Positions 9,956 through 18,838 of a stretch of DNA of 64,000 bases are shown in pieces (the first letter of the stretch is position 1; each line of letters begins with the position of its first letter). Origin of the DNA: Balneola sp. EhC07 (GTDB lineage: Bacteria; Bacteroidota; Rhodothermia; Balneolales; Balneolaceae); contig NZ_LXYG01000017.1 of assembly GCF_001650905.1 (NCBI RefSeq), positions 496,001 through 560,000 of the forward strand. The letters are read 5' to 3'. Made by a program: the position numbers and the translations under genes. The notes under the pieces were generated by a model. The model ran no database searches. It had not been told where the DNA came from and saw only the letters and a program-made list of their open reading frames with translations.

Positions 9956-10483
9956 TCACGGGATTTCTATTTCAACAATCACTTCAATTTCTACAGCCAG
10001 GTTAACAGGTAGGGAACTCATACCTACAGCAGAACGGGCGTGTTTTCCTTTTTCACCAAAGATCTTGACCATGAAATCGGAATACCCGTTAATAACCTGA
10101 GAATGTGCGGTAAATTCAGGAGTCGTATTCACCATTCCCAGAACTTTCACAACGCGAACTACTTTGCTGAGGTCACCGATCTCATTCTTAATTACAGCAA
10201 GATGTTGATAGGCGATACTTTTGGCAGCTTCATATCCTTCTTCTATAGTCAGATCTACTCCAACTTTTCCTGTAATTCTGGAGCCATCAGGATTTTGAGA
10301 ACCTTTTCCCGCAAGAAATAACAGATTTCCGGACCGAACTACATTAACATAGTTAGCAACGGGAGGAGCAATTTCCGGAAGTTCAATTCCAAGTTCTTGT
10401 AACTTTTGTTCAGGGGATTGGTTTTGGGCACAAAGAACAGTAGTTCCAATAATCAGAATGAAGAAAATTGAGATGTATTTCAT
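9956..10483 (-). CDS. RidA/YjgF-family protein with an export signal
   Basis: RidA proteins hydrolyse reactive enamine/imine intermediates and are normally cytosolic. This 175-residue protein begins with a hydrophobic signal (KYISIFFILIIGTTVLCAQ, cleavage near residue 19) and is therefore probably periplasmic. The RidA core follows. It includes GNLLFLAGKGSQ and the conserved C-terminal motif ARSAVGMSSLPVNLAVEIE, with R150 equivalent to the substrate-carboxylate-binding arginine. The gene stands alone: a 552-nt repeat-rich gap lies upstream, and the kinase gene follows 86 nt downstream. Confidence 0.88.
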   Translation of the reverse strand: MKYISIFFILIIGTTVLCAQNQSPEQKLQELGIELPEIAPPVANYVNVVRSGNLLFLAGKGSQNPDGSRITGKVGVDLTIEEGYEAAKSIAYQHLAVIKNEIGDLSKVVRVVKVLGMVNTTPEFTAHSQVINGYSDFMVKIFGEKGKHARSAVGMSSLPVNLAVEIEVIVEIEIP

Positions 10484-10556
10484 ATTCCCTGAGTTGATTA
10501 AGATTTTCAGGAATATAGAACAGAAAACGTGAAAGTAAATGATATTTCTTGGGTCA

Positions 10557-10619
10557 AACTCTTCCAGAGTTAATAAGAATCAGCTTTTATTTTTGATGAG
10601 ATAAAACTCTGGAAGAGTT
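10557..10619. repeat. REPIN-like doublet of 15-bp inverted repeats
   Basis: AACTCTTCCAGAGTT at 10557-10571 is repeated as its exact reverse complement at 10605-10619, with 33 nt between. Each arm is itself a small hairpin (AACTCT-TCC-AGAGTT). A second doublet of the same design lies at 60036-60099. Confidence 0.8.
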
Positions 10620-10700
10620 AAGGACGATGGTTAGAATTTGAAATGAAAAGGAAGCAGGAGCTTCCTAATGGAATTCCGAACAAGATATTCGGAACTAGTG

Positions 10701-10806
10701 AAAATCAGCCTGGGTGTAATGATTGCTCCTTCGGAGCCGTTGATTTCATTGCGTTCTTCCCCGCCAATAATTCTAAAGATCAGTGTAGTTGGAATCTTTT
10801 TCTGAA
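10701..10806. repeat. Dispersed intergenic repeat, copy 1
   Basis: About 105 nt that align with 41191-41300. Shared blocks include GATTTCATTGCGTTCTT and a small hairpin with conserved stem GCTCC/GGAGC and variable loop (TTC here, TGA in the other copy). Reading frames are not preserved between the copies because of a 1-nt length change, so I regard it as non-coding. Confidence 0.7.
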
Positions 10807-10808
10807 AT

Positions 10809-10895
10809 CCTCCTTTGAAGGAGGTGGCTTCTGACCGGATAGGTCAGAAGACGGAGGATGTTGTGCAATTTAGTAACTCAGAAATTGCACAACAT
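10809..10895. repeat. Three adjacent perfect palindromes
   Basis: CCTCCTTTGAAGGAGG occupies 10809-10824. TTCTGACC/GGTCAGAA with a 5-nt loop occupies 10829-10849. A 14-bp perfect stem (ATGTTGTGCAATTT and its complement, 10-nt loop) occupies 10858-10895. The first resembles the palindromes beside the DUF559 gene at 62.7 kb. Confidence 0.75.
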
Positions 10896-10969
10896 CACTC
10901 TGATCACACACAAGTGTTTGGTCGGTATCTCTTAGAAGGGAGAACTTATCAGAAACTACACTTATGATC

Positions 10970-11008
10970 AAAAAATGAAGAATTGATGATTCACCAATTC
11001 TTCATTCT
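10970..11008 (-). terminator. Intrinsic terminator of the aldehyde dehydrogenase gene
   Basis: On the minus strand a perfect 12-bp stem (AATGAAGAATTG with CAATTCTTCATT, 9-nt loop) is followed by a run of six T. It lies 28 nt after the dehydrogenase stop codon. Confidence 0.75.
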
Positions 11009-11035
11009 TAATTTTTAATTCAATAATTCCGAAGG

Positions 11036-12544
11036 TCAAACATCAAACGAAATACCTTGCGCCAGCGGTAATTCTTCACTCCAGTTGATGGTATTGGTTT
11101 GTCGGCGCATGTACGCTTTCCAAGCATCAGAGCCGGACTCACGTCCACCACCGGTTTCTTTTTCACCACCGAAAGCTCCACCAATTTCAGCACCACTTGT
11201 ACCTATATTGATATTGGCAATTCCACAATCAGAACCGTGTGTACTTAAGAAATTTTCAGCCTCACGCATATTCAGTGTGAACATTGCAGAACTCAATCCT
11301 TGCTTCACACCATTGTGGTAGCTCATCGCTTCATCAATAGTTTTGTACTTGATGAGATAGAGAATCGGAGCAAAAGTTTCTTCCTGAACGATCTCGAATT
11401 CATTTTTAGCTTCAGCGATAGCCGGACGAACATAAAATCCATCTCTGTCTAAAACTTCACCCCCGAAGATCACTTTTCCGCCTTCTTTCTCTACTTGTTT
11501 GAGTGCATTTTGCATTGCATCTACTGCAAGCTGGTCGATCATCGGTCCAACCAAAGTATCCGGCTCCAGAGGGTTTCCAATATTCACATTTTCATAGATA
11601 CTCAACAGACGCTCTTTAAACTGATCATATACAGATTCATGGATGATCAATCTTCGCGTAGAAGTACAACGCTGACCACACGTTCCAACAGCTCCGAACA
11701 CAGTTGCACGGATTGCCATTTCAATGTCAGCATTTTCAGAAACGATAATGGCGTTATTGCCACCAAGTTCAAGAATGGTTTTACCTAAACGCCCGCCAAC
11801 TACTTTAGCTACTTCTTTACCCATTCGGATGGAGCCTGTAGCAGAGATCAATGGAATGCGCTCATCTTCTGTCATCCATTCGCCAACTTCTCTATCTCCG
11901 GTAACCAAGCAGAAGATTCCTTCCGGAAGATCATTTTCCTTCAATACTTTGGCAACGATCTTTTGAATAGCAATTCCACAAAGAGGAGTTTTTTCAGAAC
12001 CTTTCCAGATCATAGTATCACCACAAACCGCAGCGATCATGGCGTTCCAGCTCCAAACAGCGACAGGAAAATTAAAAGCAGAAATAATTCCAACTGTTCC
12101 CATCGGGTGCCATTGCTCATACATTCTGTGGTTAGGGCGCTCACTATGCATGGTAAGTCCGTATAACTGACGACTTAATCCAACGGCAAAATCACAAATG
12201 TCTATCATTTCCTGAACTTCACCTAAGCCTTCCTGATAGATCTTACCCATTTCGTAAGTAACCAATTTTCCCAAAGGTTCTTTGAATTCACGAAGCTTAT
12301 CTCCGATCTGACGAACAATCTCTCCACGTTGCGGAGCCGGCATTTCTCTCCAAACTTTAAAAGCTTCCTGAGATGCATTAACCACCTCTTCATATTGTTC
12401 TTTGGTGGTTGTGGTTACATTTGCGATCGTTTTTCCATCAACCGGAGTGTAACTGGTAATTTGATTTTTGCTTTCCAGATAAACTCGCCCGGTACTTGTA
12501 CCTGCGTTTACTCCCTCAATTCCCAGTTTCTTTAAAAAATCCAT
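11036..12544 (-). CDS. Aldehyde dehydrogenase, ALDH7 (antiquitin-like) type
   Basis: An NAD-dependent aldehyde dehydrogenase of 502 residues. The general-base E259 is in TILELGGNNA and the catalytic nucleophile C293 in GTCGQRCTSTRR; N158 in ISAFNFPVAVWSWN completes the active site. The overall sequence follows the ALDH7/aminoadipate-semialdehyde (piperideine-6-carboxylate) dehydrogenase group, which works in lysine breakdown; that substrate is inferred from the family. No lysine catabolic partner lies next to it. It is monocistronic, with its own terminator downstream and a divergent methyltransferase gene upstream. Confidence 0.92.
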   Translation of the reverse strand: MDFLKKLGIEGVNAGTSTGRVYLESKNQITSYTPVDGKTIANVTTTTKEQYEEVVNASQEAFKVWREMPAPQRGEIVRQIGDKLREFKEPLGKLVTYEMGKIYQEGLGEVQEMIDICDFAVGLSRQLYGLTMHSERPNHRMYEQWHPMGTVGIISAFNFPVAVWSWNAMIAAVCGDTMIWKGSEKTPLCGIAIQKIVAKVLKENDLPEGIFCLVTGDREVGEWMTEDERIPLISATGSIRMGKEVAKVVGGRLGKTILELGGNNAIIVSENADIEMAIRATVFGAVGTCGQRCTSTRRLIIHESVYDQFKERLLSIYENVNIGNPLEPDTLVGPMIDQLAVDAMQNALKQVEKEGGKVIFGGEVLDRDGFYVRPAIAEAKNEFEIVQEETFAPILYLIKYKTIDEAMSYHNGVKQGLSSAMFTLNMREAENFLSTHGSDCGIANINIGTSGAEIGGAFGGEKETGGGRESGSDAWKAYMRRQTNTINWSEELPLAQGISFDV

Positions 12545-12653
12545 GAGTTATTTTTAGCTTCGTTTTTTTGATTTGACTAAAGATAGAAAATCATTCTCCA
12601 AATAATTAGTATTAGTTACATGAGAAGTGATAGATTATGAAGTATCTTTTTAT

Positions 12654-12737
12654 CAGAACTCAGAACTCAGAACTCAGAACTCAGAACTCAGAACTCAGAA
12701 CTCAGAACTCAGAACTCAGAACTCAGAACTCAGAACT
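12654..12737 (+). repeat. Heptanucleotide tandem repeat, 12 units of CAGAACT
   Basis: Twelve uninterrupted, identical copies of CAGAACT run over exactly 84 nt and end one base before a GTG codon of the methyltransferase gene. If translated from ATG 12637 the repeat encodes RTQNSEL four times. Since 7 is not a multiple of 3, gain or loss of one unit would shift that frame. Confidence 0.97.
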
Positions 12738-12738
12738 C

Positions 12739-13500
12739 GTGAAATCAGCATCAAATAATCAAATCAAGCTTTTAAGAAAACTCGGGCAGAAAAAGTACCG
12801 TGAAAAAGAGGGACTATTTGTTGTAGAAGGAGAAAGAGCAGTGGAGCAGGTTTTAGAGAATGGGATTCTGAATGTCAGGGAAGTTTTTGTTGATAAGGAA
12901 GCTAAGAGCTATCAGCTAACAGCTATTAGCTCTTACTTAATCGACACAAAAACATTTAGCGAACTATCTGATACCGAGAATAGCCAGGGAATCCTCGCCG
13001 TTTGTGAAATTCCGAAAGAATCTTCCGTTGAAGAGCTATCAAATAGAGAAGGATTGATCATTGCAACAGACAGAATTCAGGACCCGGGAAATCTGGGGAC
13101 TATTGTAAGAACCGCAGCCTGGTTTGGGGCTAGTTCGATTTTAATTGGCAAAGGGTCTGTAGATCTGCATCATCCGAAAGTGGTGAGAAGTACTGCCGGA
13201 GCCACTGGAGTTTTGAGTTATAGAAATTCGAATTTAGATAAAGATCTTGAAGTATTTGAGAAAGAAGGATGGCAGATTCTTTTACTAGACGGAAACGAAG
13301 GAGCTCTACCGATTTCAAAAATAAATTCAACCAACAAAACAGTTCTTATAGTTGGAAATGAAGCTAATGGAGTTGATGGAAAGCTTATTACTTCGGACAG
13401 AAAACGGGTTATGATCCCTTCATCAAAAGAGAACCGTTCAGTGGAAAGCTTGAATGCAGCTATCGCTTTAAGTATTGCACTTTATCAACTTAATATCTGA
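12739..13500 (+). CDS. TrmH/SpoU-family RNA 2'-O-methyltransferase
   Basis: Transfers a methyl group from SAM to a ribose in rRNA or tRNA. An N-terminal substrate-binding domain (NNQIKLLRKLGQKKYREKEG, then GLFVVEGERAVEQ) leads into the SPOUT domain. Its three motifs are RIQDPGNLGTIVRTAAWFGA, IVGNEANGVDG and IPSSKENRSVESLNAAIA. I place the start at GTG 12739, because homologous proteins begin at about KS(A/I)SNNQIK. The frame is also open from ATG 12637 through the heptamer repeat, which would add 34 residues. Neither start has a strong ribosome binding site. The target nucleotide is unknown. Confidence 0.88.
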   Translation: MKSASNNQIKLLRKLGQKKYREKEGLFVVEGERAVEQVLENGILNVREVFVDKEAKSYQLTAISSYLIDTKTFSELSDTENSQGILAVCEIPKESSVEELSNREGLIIATDRIQDPGNLGTIVRTAAWFGASSILIGKGSVDLHHPKVVRSTAGATGVLSYRNSNLDKDLEVFEKEGWQILLLDGNEGALPISKINSTNKTVLIVGNEANGVDGKLITSDRKRVMIPSSKENRSVESLNAAIALSIALYQLNI

Positions 13501-13667
13501 GTTATCAACATCTTTGCGAGTCTTGAACTGTTAACTCAATATTAATTTATCACGAGTTTTCCACATCCATTGCATATTGGTTTTTGTTTGATTTAATTGA
13601 GTGAACCGTTCTTTTACATCATCTACATAAAGAGGTTTCGATCTCTGAAAATCAAAACGATTAGCCC

Positions 13668-14999
13668 ATGCCTAAGAAGAAAGCGAAGAAGATCTTCGTA
13701 CTCGACACTTCCGTGCTTTTATATGATTATGAAGCCGTTAAGAATTTTGAAAAAAATGACGTTGCAATCCCAATAACAGTCCTGGAGGAACTGGACACCT
13801 TTAAGAAAGGAAATACTGTAATAAACTTACATGCCCGTGAATTCATCCGTTACCTGGATGGAATTTCTGATGAAAATATGCTTCAGGACTGGATTCCGTT
13901 GAATGGGAGATCTCATGGGAAATTAAAAGTTATTACCAATGGCGGAAAACATGTAGATGCCAACAAAGTTTTTGGAGCTACTCGAAACGATCATCATATC
14001 ATAAACGCTGCTCTTCGCCTTAAAAATGAAAATGAAAACACAAAGGTAGTACTTGTTTCAAAAGATATAAATCTTCGACTTAAAGCACGTGCATTAAATC
14101 TGGATGCTGAAGATTATGAAACAGTTCAGGTTAAAGACATTGATCATTTATACAGAGGAAAAACCGATCTGGAGCTTGAAGATCCTTCTCTGATAAGTAA
14201 GTTCTATGATAAAGGCAGGATCAAACCAAAGGATGTGATGGAAGTGAACCCGCCAAGCAATCATTACTATATAATGAAAAGTCATGGATCGTCAGCACTT
14301 GGTTGGTACAATGCTAAGTCAAAGTATATCGAACAGGTTGATAAAATTAATGCGTATGGAATTCAGCCAAAAAATGCGGAGCAAACTTTTGCAATGCATG
14401 CGCTTTTAAACCCGCATATTCTTCTCACAACCATAACCGGAGCTGCAGGAACAGGAAAAACATTGCTGGCATTAGCAAGTGCTTTAGAACAACGAAGTGA
14501 TTTCAAGCAAATATATTTGGCCAGACCAATTGTTCCGCTAAGCAATCGCGATATCGGATATTTACCCGGTGACGCTGAAGCTAAGATCAATCCATATATG
14601 CAGCCACTTTGGGATAATTTGAGTTTCATCAAACATCAATTCAAAGAAACCAGTAAGCAGTACAAAAAAATTGATGAGATGATCCAAACGGATAAACTAC
14701 GAATTGTACCACTGGCTTATATTCGTGGCAGAAGTTTATCGAACGTGGTATTTATTATTGATGAGGCTCAGAACTTAACTCCACATGAAGTGAAGACCAT
14801 TATTACCAGAGCGGGAGTAAATACCAAAGTCATTTTTACAGGAGATATTTTCCAAATTGATACTCCATACTTAGATACTCAAAGCAACGGACTATCTTAT
14901 TTAGTTGATCGTATGCAGAAAAGCGATTTGTATGCTCATATCAACTTAGAAAAAGGAGAGCGGTCAGATCTGGCGAATATTGCTAGTGAGTTGCTCTAG
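13668..14999 (+). CDS. PIN domain-PhoH family ATPase (PhoH2/YlaK type)
   Basis: A 443-residue fusion. The N-terminal PIN ribonuclease-like domain (about 8-160) has acidic metal ligands starting with D13 in FVLDTSVLLYD, and the C-terminal PhoH domain is a RecA-like NTPase. Walker A is GAAGTGKT at 258-265, and Walker B is FIIDEAQNLTPHE, followed by VIFTGDIFQID. PhoH2 proteins are reported RNA helicase/nucleases; that activity is known for relatives, not shown here. The 167 nt upstream hold no gene. The stop codon overlaps the convergent hmuV gene by 4 nt. Confidence 0.93.
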   Translation: MPKKKAKKIFVLDTSVLLYDYEAVKNFEKNDVAIPITVLEELDTFKKGNTVINLHAREFIRYLDGISDENMLQDWIPLNGRSHGKLKVITNGGKHVDANKVFGATRNDHHIINAALRLKNENENTKVVLVSKDINLRLKARALNLDAEDYETVQVKDIDHLYRGKTDLELEDPSLISKFYDKGRIKPKDVMEVNPPSNHYYIMKSHGSSALGWYNAKSKYIEQVDKINAYGIQPKNAEQTFAMHALLNPHILLTTITGAAGTGKTLLALASALEQRSDFKQIYLARPIVPLSNRDIGYLPGDAEAKINPYMQPLWDNLSFIKHQFKETSKQYKKIDEMIQTDKLRIVPLAYIRGRSLSNVVFIIDEAQNLTPHEVKTIITRAGVNTKVIFTGDIFQIDTPYLDTQSNGLSYLVDRMQKSDLYAHINLEKGERSDLANIASELL

Positions 15000-15796
15000 T
15001 TATCAAAAACACGTTCAGAAATAATTAGTGGACATTCTGTTTTTGGATGAGGAATAATATTCACAGGATGGTCAAAAGCATCAAATATGATTTCTTCTGT
15101 TAAAACTTCGAAGGGTGATCCTTCCGTAAGTTTCTGCCCATTTTTAAGAATGATAATATTATCAGAATATTGAGCGGCTAGATTTAAATCATGAATCACA
15201 ATAAATACAGCTACATTTTTTGAGGAAAGCTGTTTTAATAAATGCATGATCTCATGCTGATGAGCCACATCTAAACTAGCCAATGGTTCATCTAAAAACA
15301 GATAAGAGGGTTCATTTGATTCAAAAGCATCCCAAATTTGAGCGAGAGCCCTTGCTATGTGAACCCTCTGCTGTTCTCCCCCTGAAAGTGTAACATAAGA
15401 ACGATTCTTCAGCGATAGTAACCCAACTTTTTGCAAACAGCTTTCAATAATTTCCCGGTCTGCTGATGAACTGAAATATCCAGAGAGTGGAGAGCGGCCA
15501 AGGTTAACTACTTCTTCAACGGAGAAGGAAAAATCTAAGGTCGTTTTTTGGCTAACAACAGCTCTATGCTTGGCTAAATATGAGGGTTTTAGATCAGCAA
15601 TATTTTGATCCTTAAAGAAGATATTTCCTGTAGAATAATCTGATTCACCACAAATTGCTTTAAGGCAAGTAGATTTACCGGCTCCATTTTTGCCTATTAC
15701 TGAGGTCAGGATTCCGGGCTTTACAGAAACTGAAAAATCATCCAGAATTTTTTTTCCTGATTGTGTAGTAACCGATATGTTATTCGCTGAAATCAT
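14996..15796 (-). CDS. hmuV: Heme ABC transporter ATP-binding protein
   Basis: The ATPase of a heme importer, 266 residues. Walker A is GKNGAGKSTCLKAI, the ABC signature LSGGEQQRV, Walker B YLFLDEPLASLD, and the switch histidine lies in VIVIHDLNLAAQYSD. Family membership (FecE/BtuD/HmuV) is clear; heme specificity comes from the hmuS and hmuT genes in the same unit. It overlaps hmuU by 4 nt and is the last gene of the hmuSTUV transcription unit. Confidence 0.93.
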   Translation of the reverse strand: MISANNISVTTQSGKKILDDFSVSVKPGILTSVIGKNGAGKSTCLKAICGESDYSTGNIFFKDQNIADLKPSYLAKHRAVVSQKTTLDFSFSVEEVVNLGRSPLSGYFSSSADREIIESCLQKVGLLSLKNRSYVTLSGGEQQRVHIARALAQIWDAFESNEPSYLFLDEPLASLDVAHQHEIMHLLKQLSSKNVAVFIVIHDLNLAAQYSDNIIILKNGQKLTEGSPFEVLTEEIIFDAFDHPVNIIPHPKTECPLIISERVFDN

Positions 15797-16884
15797 AGGT
15801 GTGCGGATATAGAGCGATTTCTAATCAAAAGCCATAAAAAGAATGGAGCCCCAATTGCTGAAGTAACAATACCAATTGGTAATTCAGCTGGAATAACAAC
15901 CATTCGTGCAAAAAGATCTGAGGCTAGCAATAGCAATGCCCCCAAAAGGATAGAGCCCGGCATCAAAAATCGATGATCCGGCCCAATCATTAAGCGTAAC
16001 AAATGAGGCACTACTAATCCTACAAATCCTATAATTCCGGAAACAGCAACGGAAGCCCCAATACCTAAAGTGGCTAGAAGAATGATTGCTTTTTTAACAA
16101 ATTGGGTATTAACTCCCAGATAACGAGCTTCATGTTCTCCTAAAAGCATCACATTCATTTGCTTTGAAAAGAAAGGTAATCCAATGATTGTTATAAGCAG
16201 AAGTGGTGCTGATTTAGCGACAGTATTCCAAACAGAACCACCTAAACTTCCCAATGTCCAGAAAGTTAGGTCACGAATTTGAACATCATCAGCTGAGAAA
16301 ACCAGAAAACCAATGCCCGCCGCGGCAACAGCATTAACAGCTATGCCGGCTAAAAGCATTGTGGCAATATTTGTTTTTCCGGAACTCGTTGAAATAGTGT
16401 ACACAAGGAGGGTGGCGATAAGACCTCCAACAAAAGCTGAAATAGGTAATAGCGCAGAGTATAAATAATAAGGTAAAAAGCTAAACAGTTGTGCTCCCAG
16501 AATAATAACAAAAGCTGCCGCAAGAGCTGATCCACTAGAAACTCCGATGAGCGTAGGATCCGCCAGTGGGTTTCTAAATAAACCTTGTAATGCAGCTCCG
16601 GAAATAGCGAGTGTAGCTCCTACCAATATGGCGAGAATAACCCTCGGTAACCTTATACTATAAATGATAGCTGATGATTGGACTAGCTCATCCTCAGCGA
16701 AGTCTAAAAATCCTAATTTGTTTGCAAAAATTTTAAGTACAACAGAAGGCTCTATAGAAACAGCCCCAATTCCTACTGATAGTATAGCAAAAGATATAAG
16801 TGCAATTAAAAGTCCAGCGAGTAAAGCATTGCTTTTCCTGAATTTTGAGAGATTTAAAAAATGTGATCTATTGTTAACAGACAC
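15793..16884 (-). CDS. hmuU: Heme ABC transporter permease (FecCD family)
   Basis: The membrane subunit of the heme importer, 363 residues with about nine to ten hydrophobic helices, the normal length for FecCD permeases. Family motifs include RLPRVILAILVGATLAISGA, GLFRNPLADPTLIGVSSG and GFVGLVVPHLLRLMIGPDHR. The last of these is the coupling region that contacts the ATPase. Its start lies 5 nt after the hmuT stop and its end overlaps the hmuV start by 4 nt, so the subunits are translated together. Confidence 0.94.
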   Translation of the reverse strand: MSVNNRSHFLNLSKFRKSNALLAGLLIALISFAILSVGIGAVSIEPSVVLKIFANKLGFLDFAEDELVQSSAIIYSIRLPRVILAILVGATLAISGAALQGLFRNPLADPTLIGVSSGSALAAAFVIILGAQLFSFLPYYLYSALLPISAFVGGLIATLLVYTISTSSGKTNIATMLLAGIAVNAVAAAGIGFLVFSADDVQIRDLTFWTLGSLGGSVWNTVAKSAPLLLITIIGLPFFSKQMNVMLLGEHEARYLGVNTQFVKKAIILLATLGIGASVAVSGIIGFVGLVVPHLLRLMIGPDHRFLMPGSILLGALLLLASDLFARMVVIPAELPIGIVTSAIGAPFFLWLLIRNRSISAHL

Positions 16885-16889
16885 TTGAG

Positions 16890-17777
16890 TTAAATATTAA
16901 CCCCAGGGTGAATTAATTTCATTAAATCTAGAATTGCTGACCCAAATCTAGGCCCAAACCCCAATAGGTAGTTACCTTCCATTCCAATAATATTATCGTT
17001 AGTAACCGCTTTTACGGCATTTACACCAGGTGTTTGCTTTAGTCCGGTACTTATTTCATCAAAACGACTTTGCATCATAAGGATATAATCAGGATTGGCT
17101 GCTATAATGGATTCCAGAGATGCTTGCTTATATCCAGAAAATGAATCGAAAGCATTTTTGCCACCTGCAAATTCGATCATGGCTTGGGCTCCTGTATTAT
17201 TTCCTGCAACCATAAAGTTACTACTTCCACGAACAGCTAATACAAACATTACTTTTGGTTTTTCCTTCAAAGTAGATCTAAGTTCTGCAGCTTTTGTGAA
17301 AGTAGTTTTATTCTGTTCCATGAGTTGGTTAGCTTTCTCTTCGGCGTTTAATGCTTTACCTATTACGGATAGCTTATGAATAACACCTTCAAGAGACTCT
17401 GTTTCTTTTACTAACAGCATATCTGTTCCGGCGCTTCTAATCTGATCAATAGCAGATTTTGGTCCGGCGTCACTACTGGAAATAATTAAGCTTGCTCCAA
17501 GAGATAATACACCTTCTGAGGTAAGATTTCTTAGATATGGAACTCTAGGTAATTGAAAAATTTGTCTCGGAAAAGTACTGGACTGATCTGTGGCAATGAC
17601 ATTTTCGCCATGACCAAGAGCAAATACGGTTTCTGTAATAGAACCACCCATAGTGATAATTTTGTCGGTATTAGTAATAATTACGGTAACATCGTCAGAA
17701 CTTTGAACGGTGGTTTGAGCGTCGGCAATCGTAGCAGAAAGGCTATAGATGATAAAAGAAATGATTAGTGATTTCAT
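16890..17777 (-). CDS. hmuT: Heme ABC transporter periplasmic binding protein
   Basis: A TroA/FecB-fold binding protein of 295 residues with a cleavable signal peptide ending near residue 20 (SLSATIADAQ). The opening of the mature part, DKIITMGGSITETVFALGHG, followed by VIATDQSSTFP, is the standard HmuT pattern. Its job is to pass heme from the outer-membrane receptor to HmuUV. The start overlaps the hmuS stop by 4 nt. Confidence 0.92.
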   Translation of the reverse strand: MKSLIISFIIYSLSATIADAQTTVQSSDDVTVIITNTDKIITMGGSITETVFALGHGENVIATDQSSTFPRQIFQLPRVPYLRNLTSEGVLSLGASLIISSSDAGPKSAIDQIRSAGTDMLLVKETESLEGVIHKLSVIGKALNAEEKANQLMEQNKTTFTKAAELRSTLKEKPKVMFVLAVRGSSNFMVAGNNTGAQAMIEFAGGKNAFDSFSGYKQASLESIIAANPDYILMMQSRFDEISTGLKQTPGVNAVKAVTNDNIIGMEGNYLLGFGPRFGSAILDLMKLIHPGVNI

Positions 17778-18820
17778 GAAAGAACTTGTTTAGGCTTTAA
17801 TCCGTTAATGAGCTCTCTCCAGCTTTCCAATTCAGGTATCCCCGGTTTTCTCGCTCCAAAGAATGTGGCAATATTGTTATTCTCAGCGTCAAAGATTTCT
17901 AGGGAGGTTACGATACCATCTACTGTAGGCTTTTCAACGATCCAAGATCTGCTGATATGATCGTCTCTTAAATGTAGATTGAATTCAGAATCTAACACGT
18001 TTAACCAGTTATCCATTTTCTTAATGTTTTCAACCTTTCCTGAATGAATCTGGATTACAGCTCCACTGGAAACAAATACCATAATAGGAACTTCTTGTTC
18101 AGCTGCTTTATAAAGCAGTGCCTCAGTAGTACTGTTTTCTACAGGTTGAGTAAAACGTCCTTCTGCGATCTCGAATGCATCAGTTCGGTCTACTTTGAAT
18201 TTCCTAAGTAATCCGTAAAAATCATGTGTGTCTTGTAGCTCAGACCACTCCTGCAAGAAAGCTTCTCTATCGATAGTGGTTGAAGTATCTTCTTTTTTAG
18301 TTGGCGGAGCAGGGGTGATCTTTAGTTCAGCATTTTGATCTTCATGGCTGAATTTTTCTACCAAGTTAGAATAGTCATCTAGATGCTCTTCATTCATTAG
18401 GTAAATTTTATGAGCAGCAACACCTTGTTTGTTAAAAAACTGAATGCTGTGAAGTGTTCCTCTTGGATTTTCCACAGGTACCGCATAGGCAAAACCGAAT
18501 TGTCCGGGGAAGATTCTAAGATCTATGTTTGGATCTAATACCAAACCAGCATGTCCATTAAAGCTAATGTTGTGGTATTCTCCTTTTCTTTCATGAACAA
18601 CAGATTCGTTACGAGTAAGAGCCATCACATAGCCCAAATTTTCTATATCTATAAAAATGCCCGGCCAGTCTTCATTTAAGCGAGTCGCATTTTCTAATGT
18701 CGCCACTAGTTCTACTTCACTAACACCAAGTTTGTCAGCAGCATTTTTTATTCTGATTTTTGGGTGTTCTTTTTTAAGTTCTTGCCAATCTTTTTTTAGC
18801 GATGCTTTTGTATTTTCCAA
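17774..18820 (-). CDS. hmuS: Hemin-degrading factor (HemS/ChuS/HmuS family)
   Basis: A 348-residue cytosolic protein of the HemS/ChuS type, built from two homologous halves of about 170 residues. The N-terminal half starts with ASLKKDWQELKKEHPKIRIK, and the second half starts near FLQEWSELQDTHDFYGLLRK. Relatives bind heme after import and either store it or open the ring to free iron. It heads the hmuSTUV unit. A 19-bp palindrome lies 19 nt upstream of its start codon, and the terminator of the hmuRY unit lies just beyond. Confidence 0.92.
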   Translation of the reverse strand: MENTKASLKKDWQELKKEHPKIRIKNAADKLGVSEVELVATLENATRLNEDWPGIFIDIENLGYVMALTRNESVVHERKGEYHNISFNGHAGLVLDPNIDLRIFPGQFGFAYAVPVENPRGTLHSIQFFNKQGVAAHKIYLMNEEHLDDYSNLVEKFSHEDQNAELKITPAPPTKKEDTSTTIDREAFLQEWSELQDTHDFYGLLRKFKVDRTDAFEIAEGRFTQPVENSTTEALLYKAAEQEVPIMVFVSSGAVIQIHSGKVENIKKMDNWLNVLDSEFNLHLRDDHISRSWIVEKPTVDGIVTSLEIFDAENNNIATFFGARKPGIPELESWRELINGLKPKQVLS

Positions 18821-18838
18821 GAGATGTTACATTTAGTT

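Larger units (their letters stand above)
10484..11035. other. 552-nt gene-free region packed with palindromic repeats
   Basis: No convincing coding region is seen. From left to right it holds a doublet of 15-bp inverted repeats (10557-10619), a copy of a dispersed repeat also present at 41.2 kb (10701-10806), three consecutive perfect palindromes (10809-10895), a further inverted-repeat pair (TGATCA...AAGTGT at 10901-10917 against 10958-10970), and the likely terminator of the dehydrogenase gene. Confidence 0.75.

Noticed and set aside
10643-10834. Plus-strand frame of 63 codons in the repeat-rich gap
   Set aside because: It spans two unrelated repeat elements and has no coding character.
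12654-12737. Tandem repeat considered as a CRISPR array
   Set aside because: The 7-nt units are contiguous with no spacers and no cas gene is present.
13501-13667. TTATCAACA and TTTTCCACA resembling DnaA boxes upstream of the PhoH gene
   Set aside because: Only two imperfect matches, no AT-rich unwinding region and no dnaA or dnaN nearby, so no origin is claimed.
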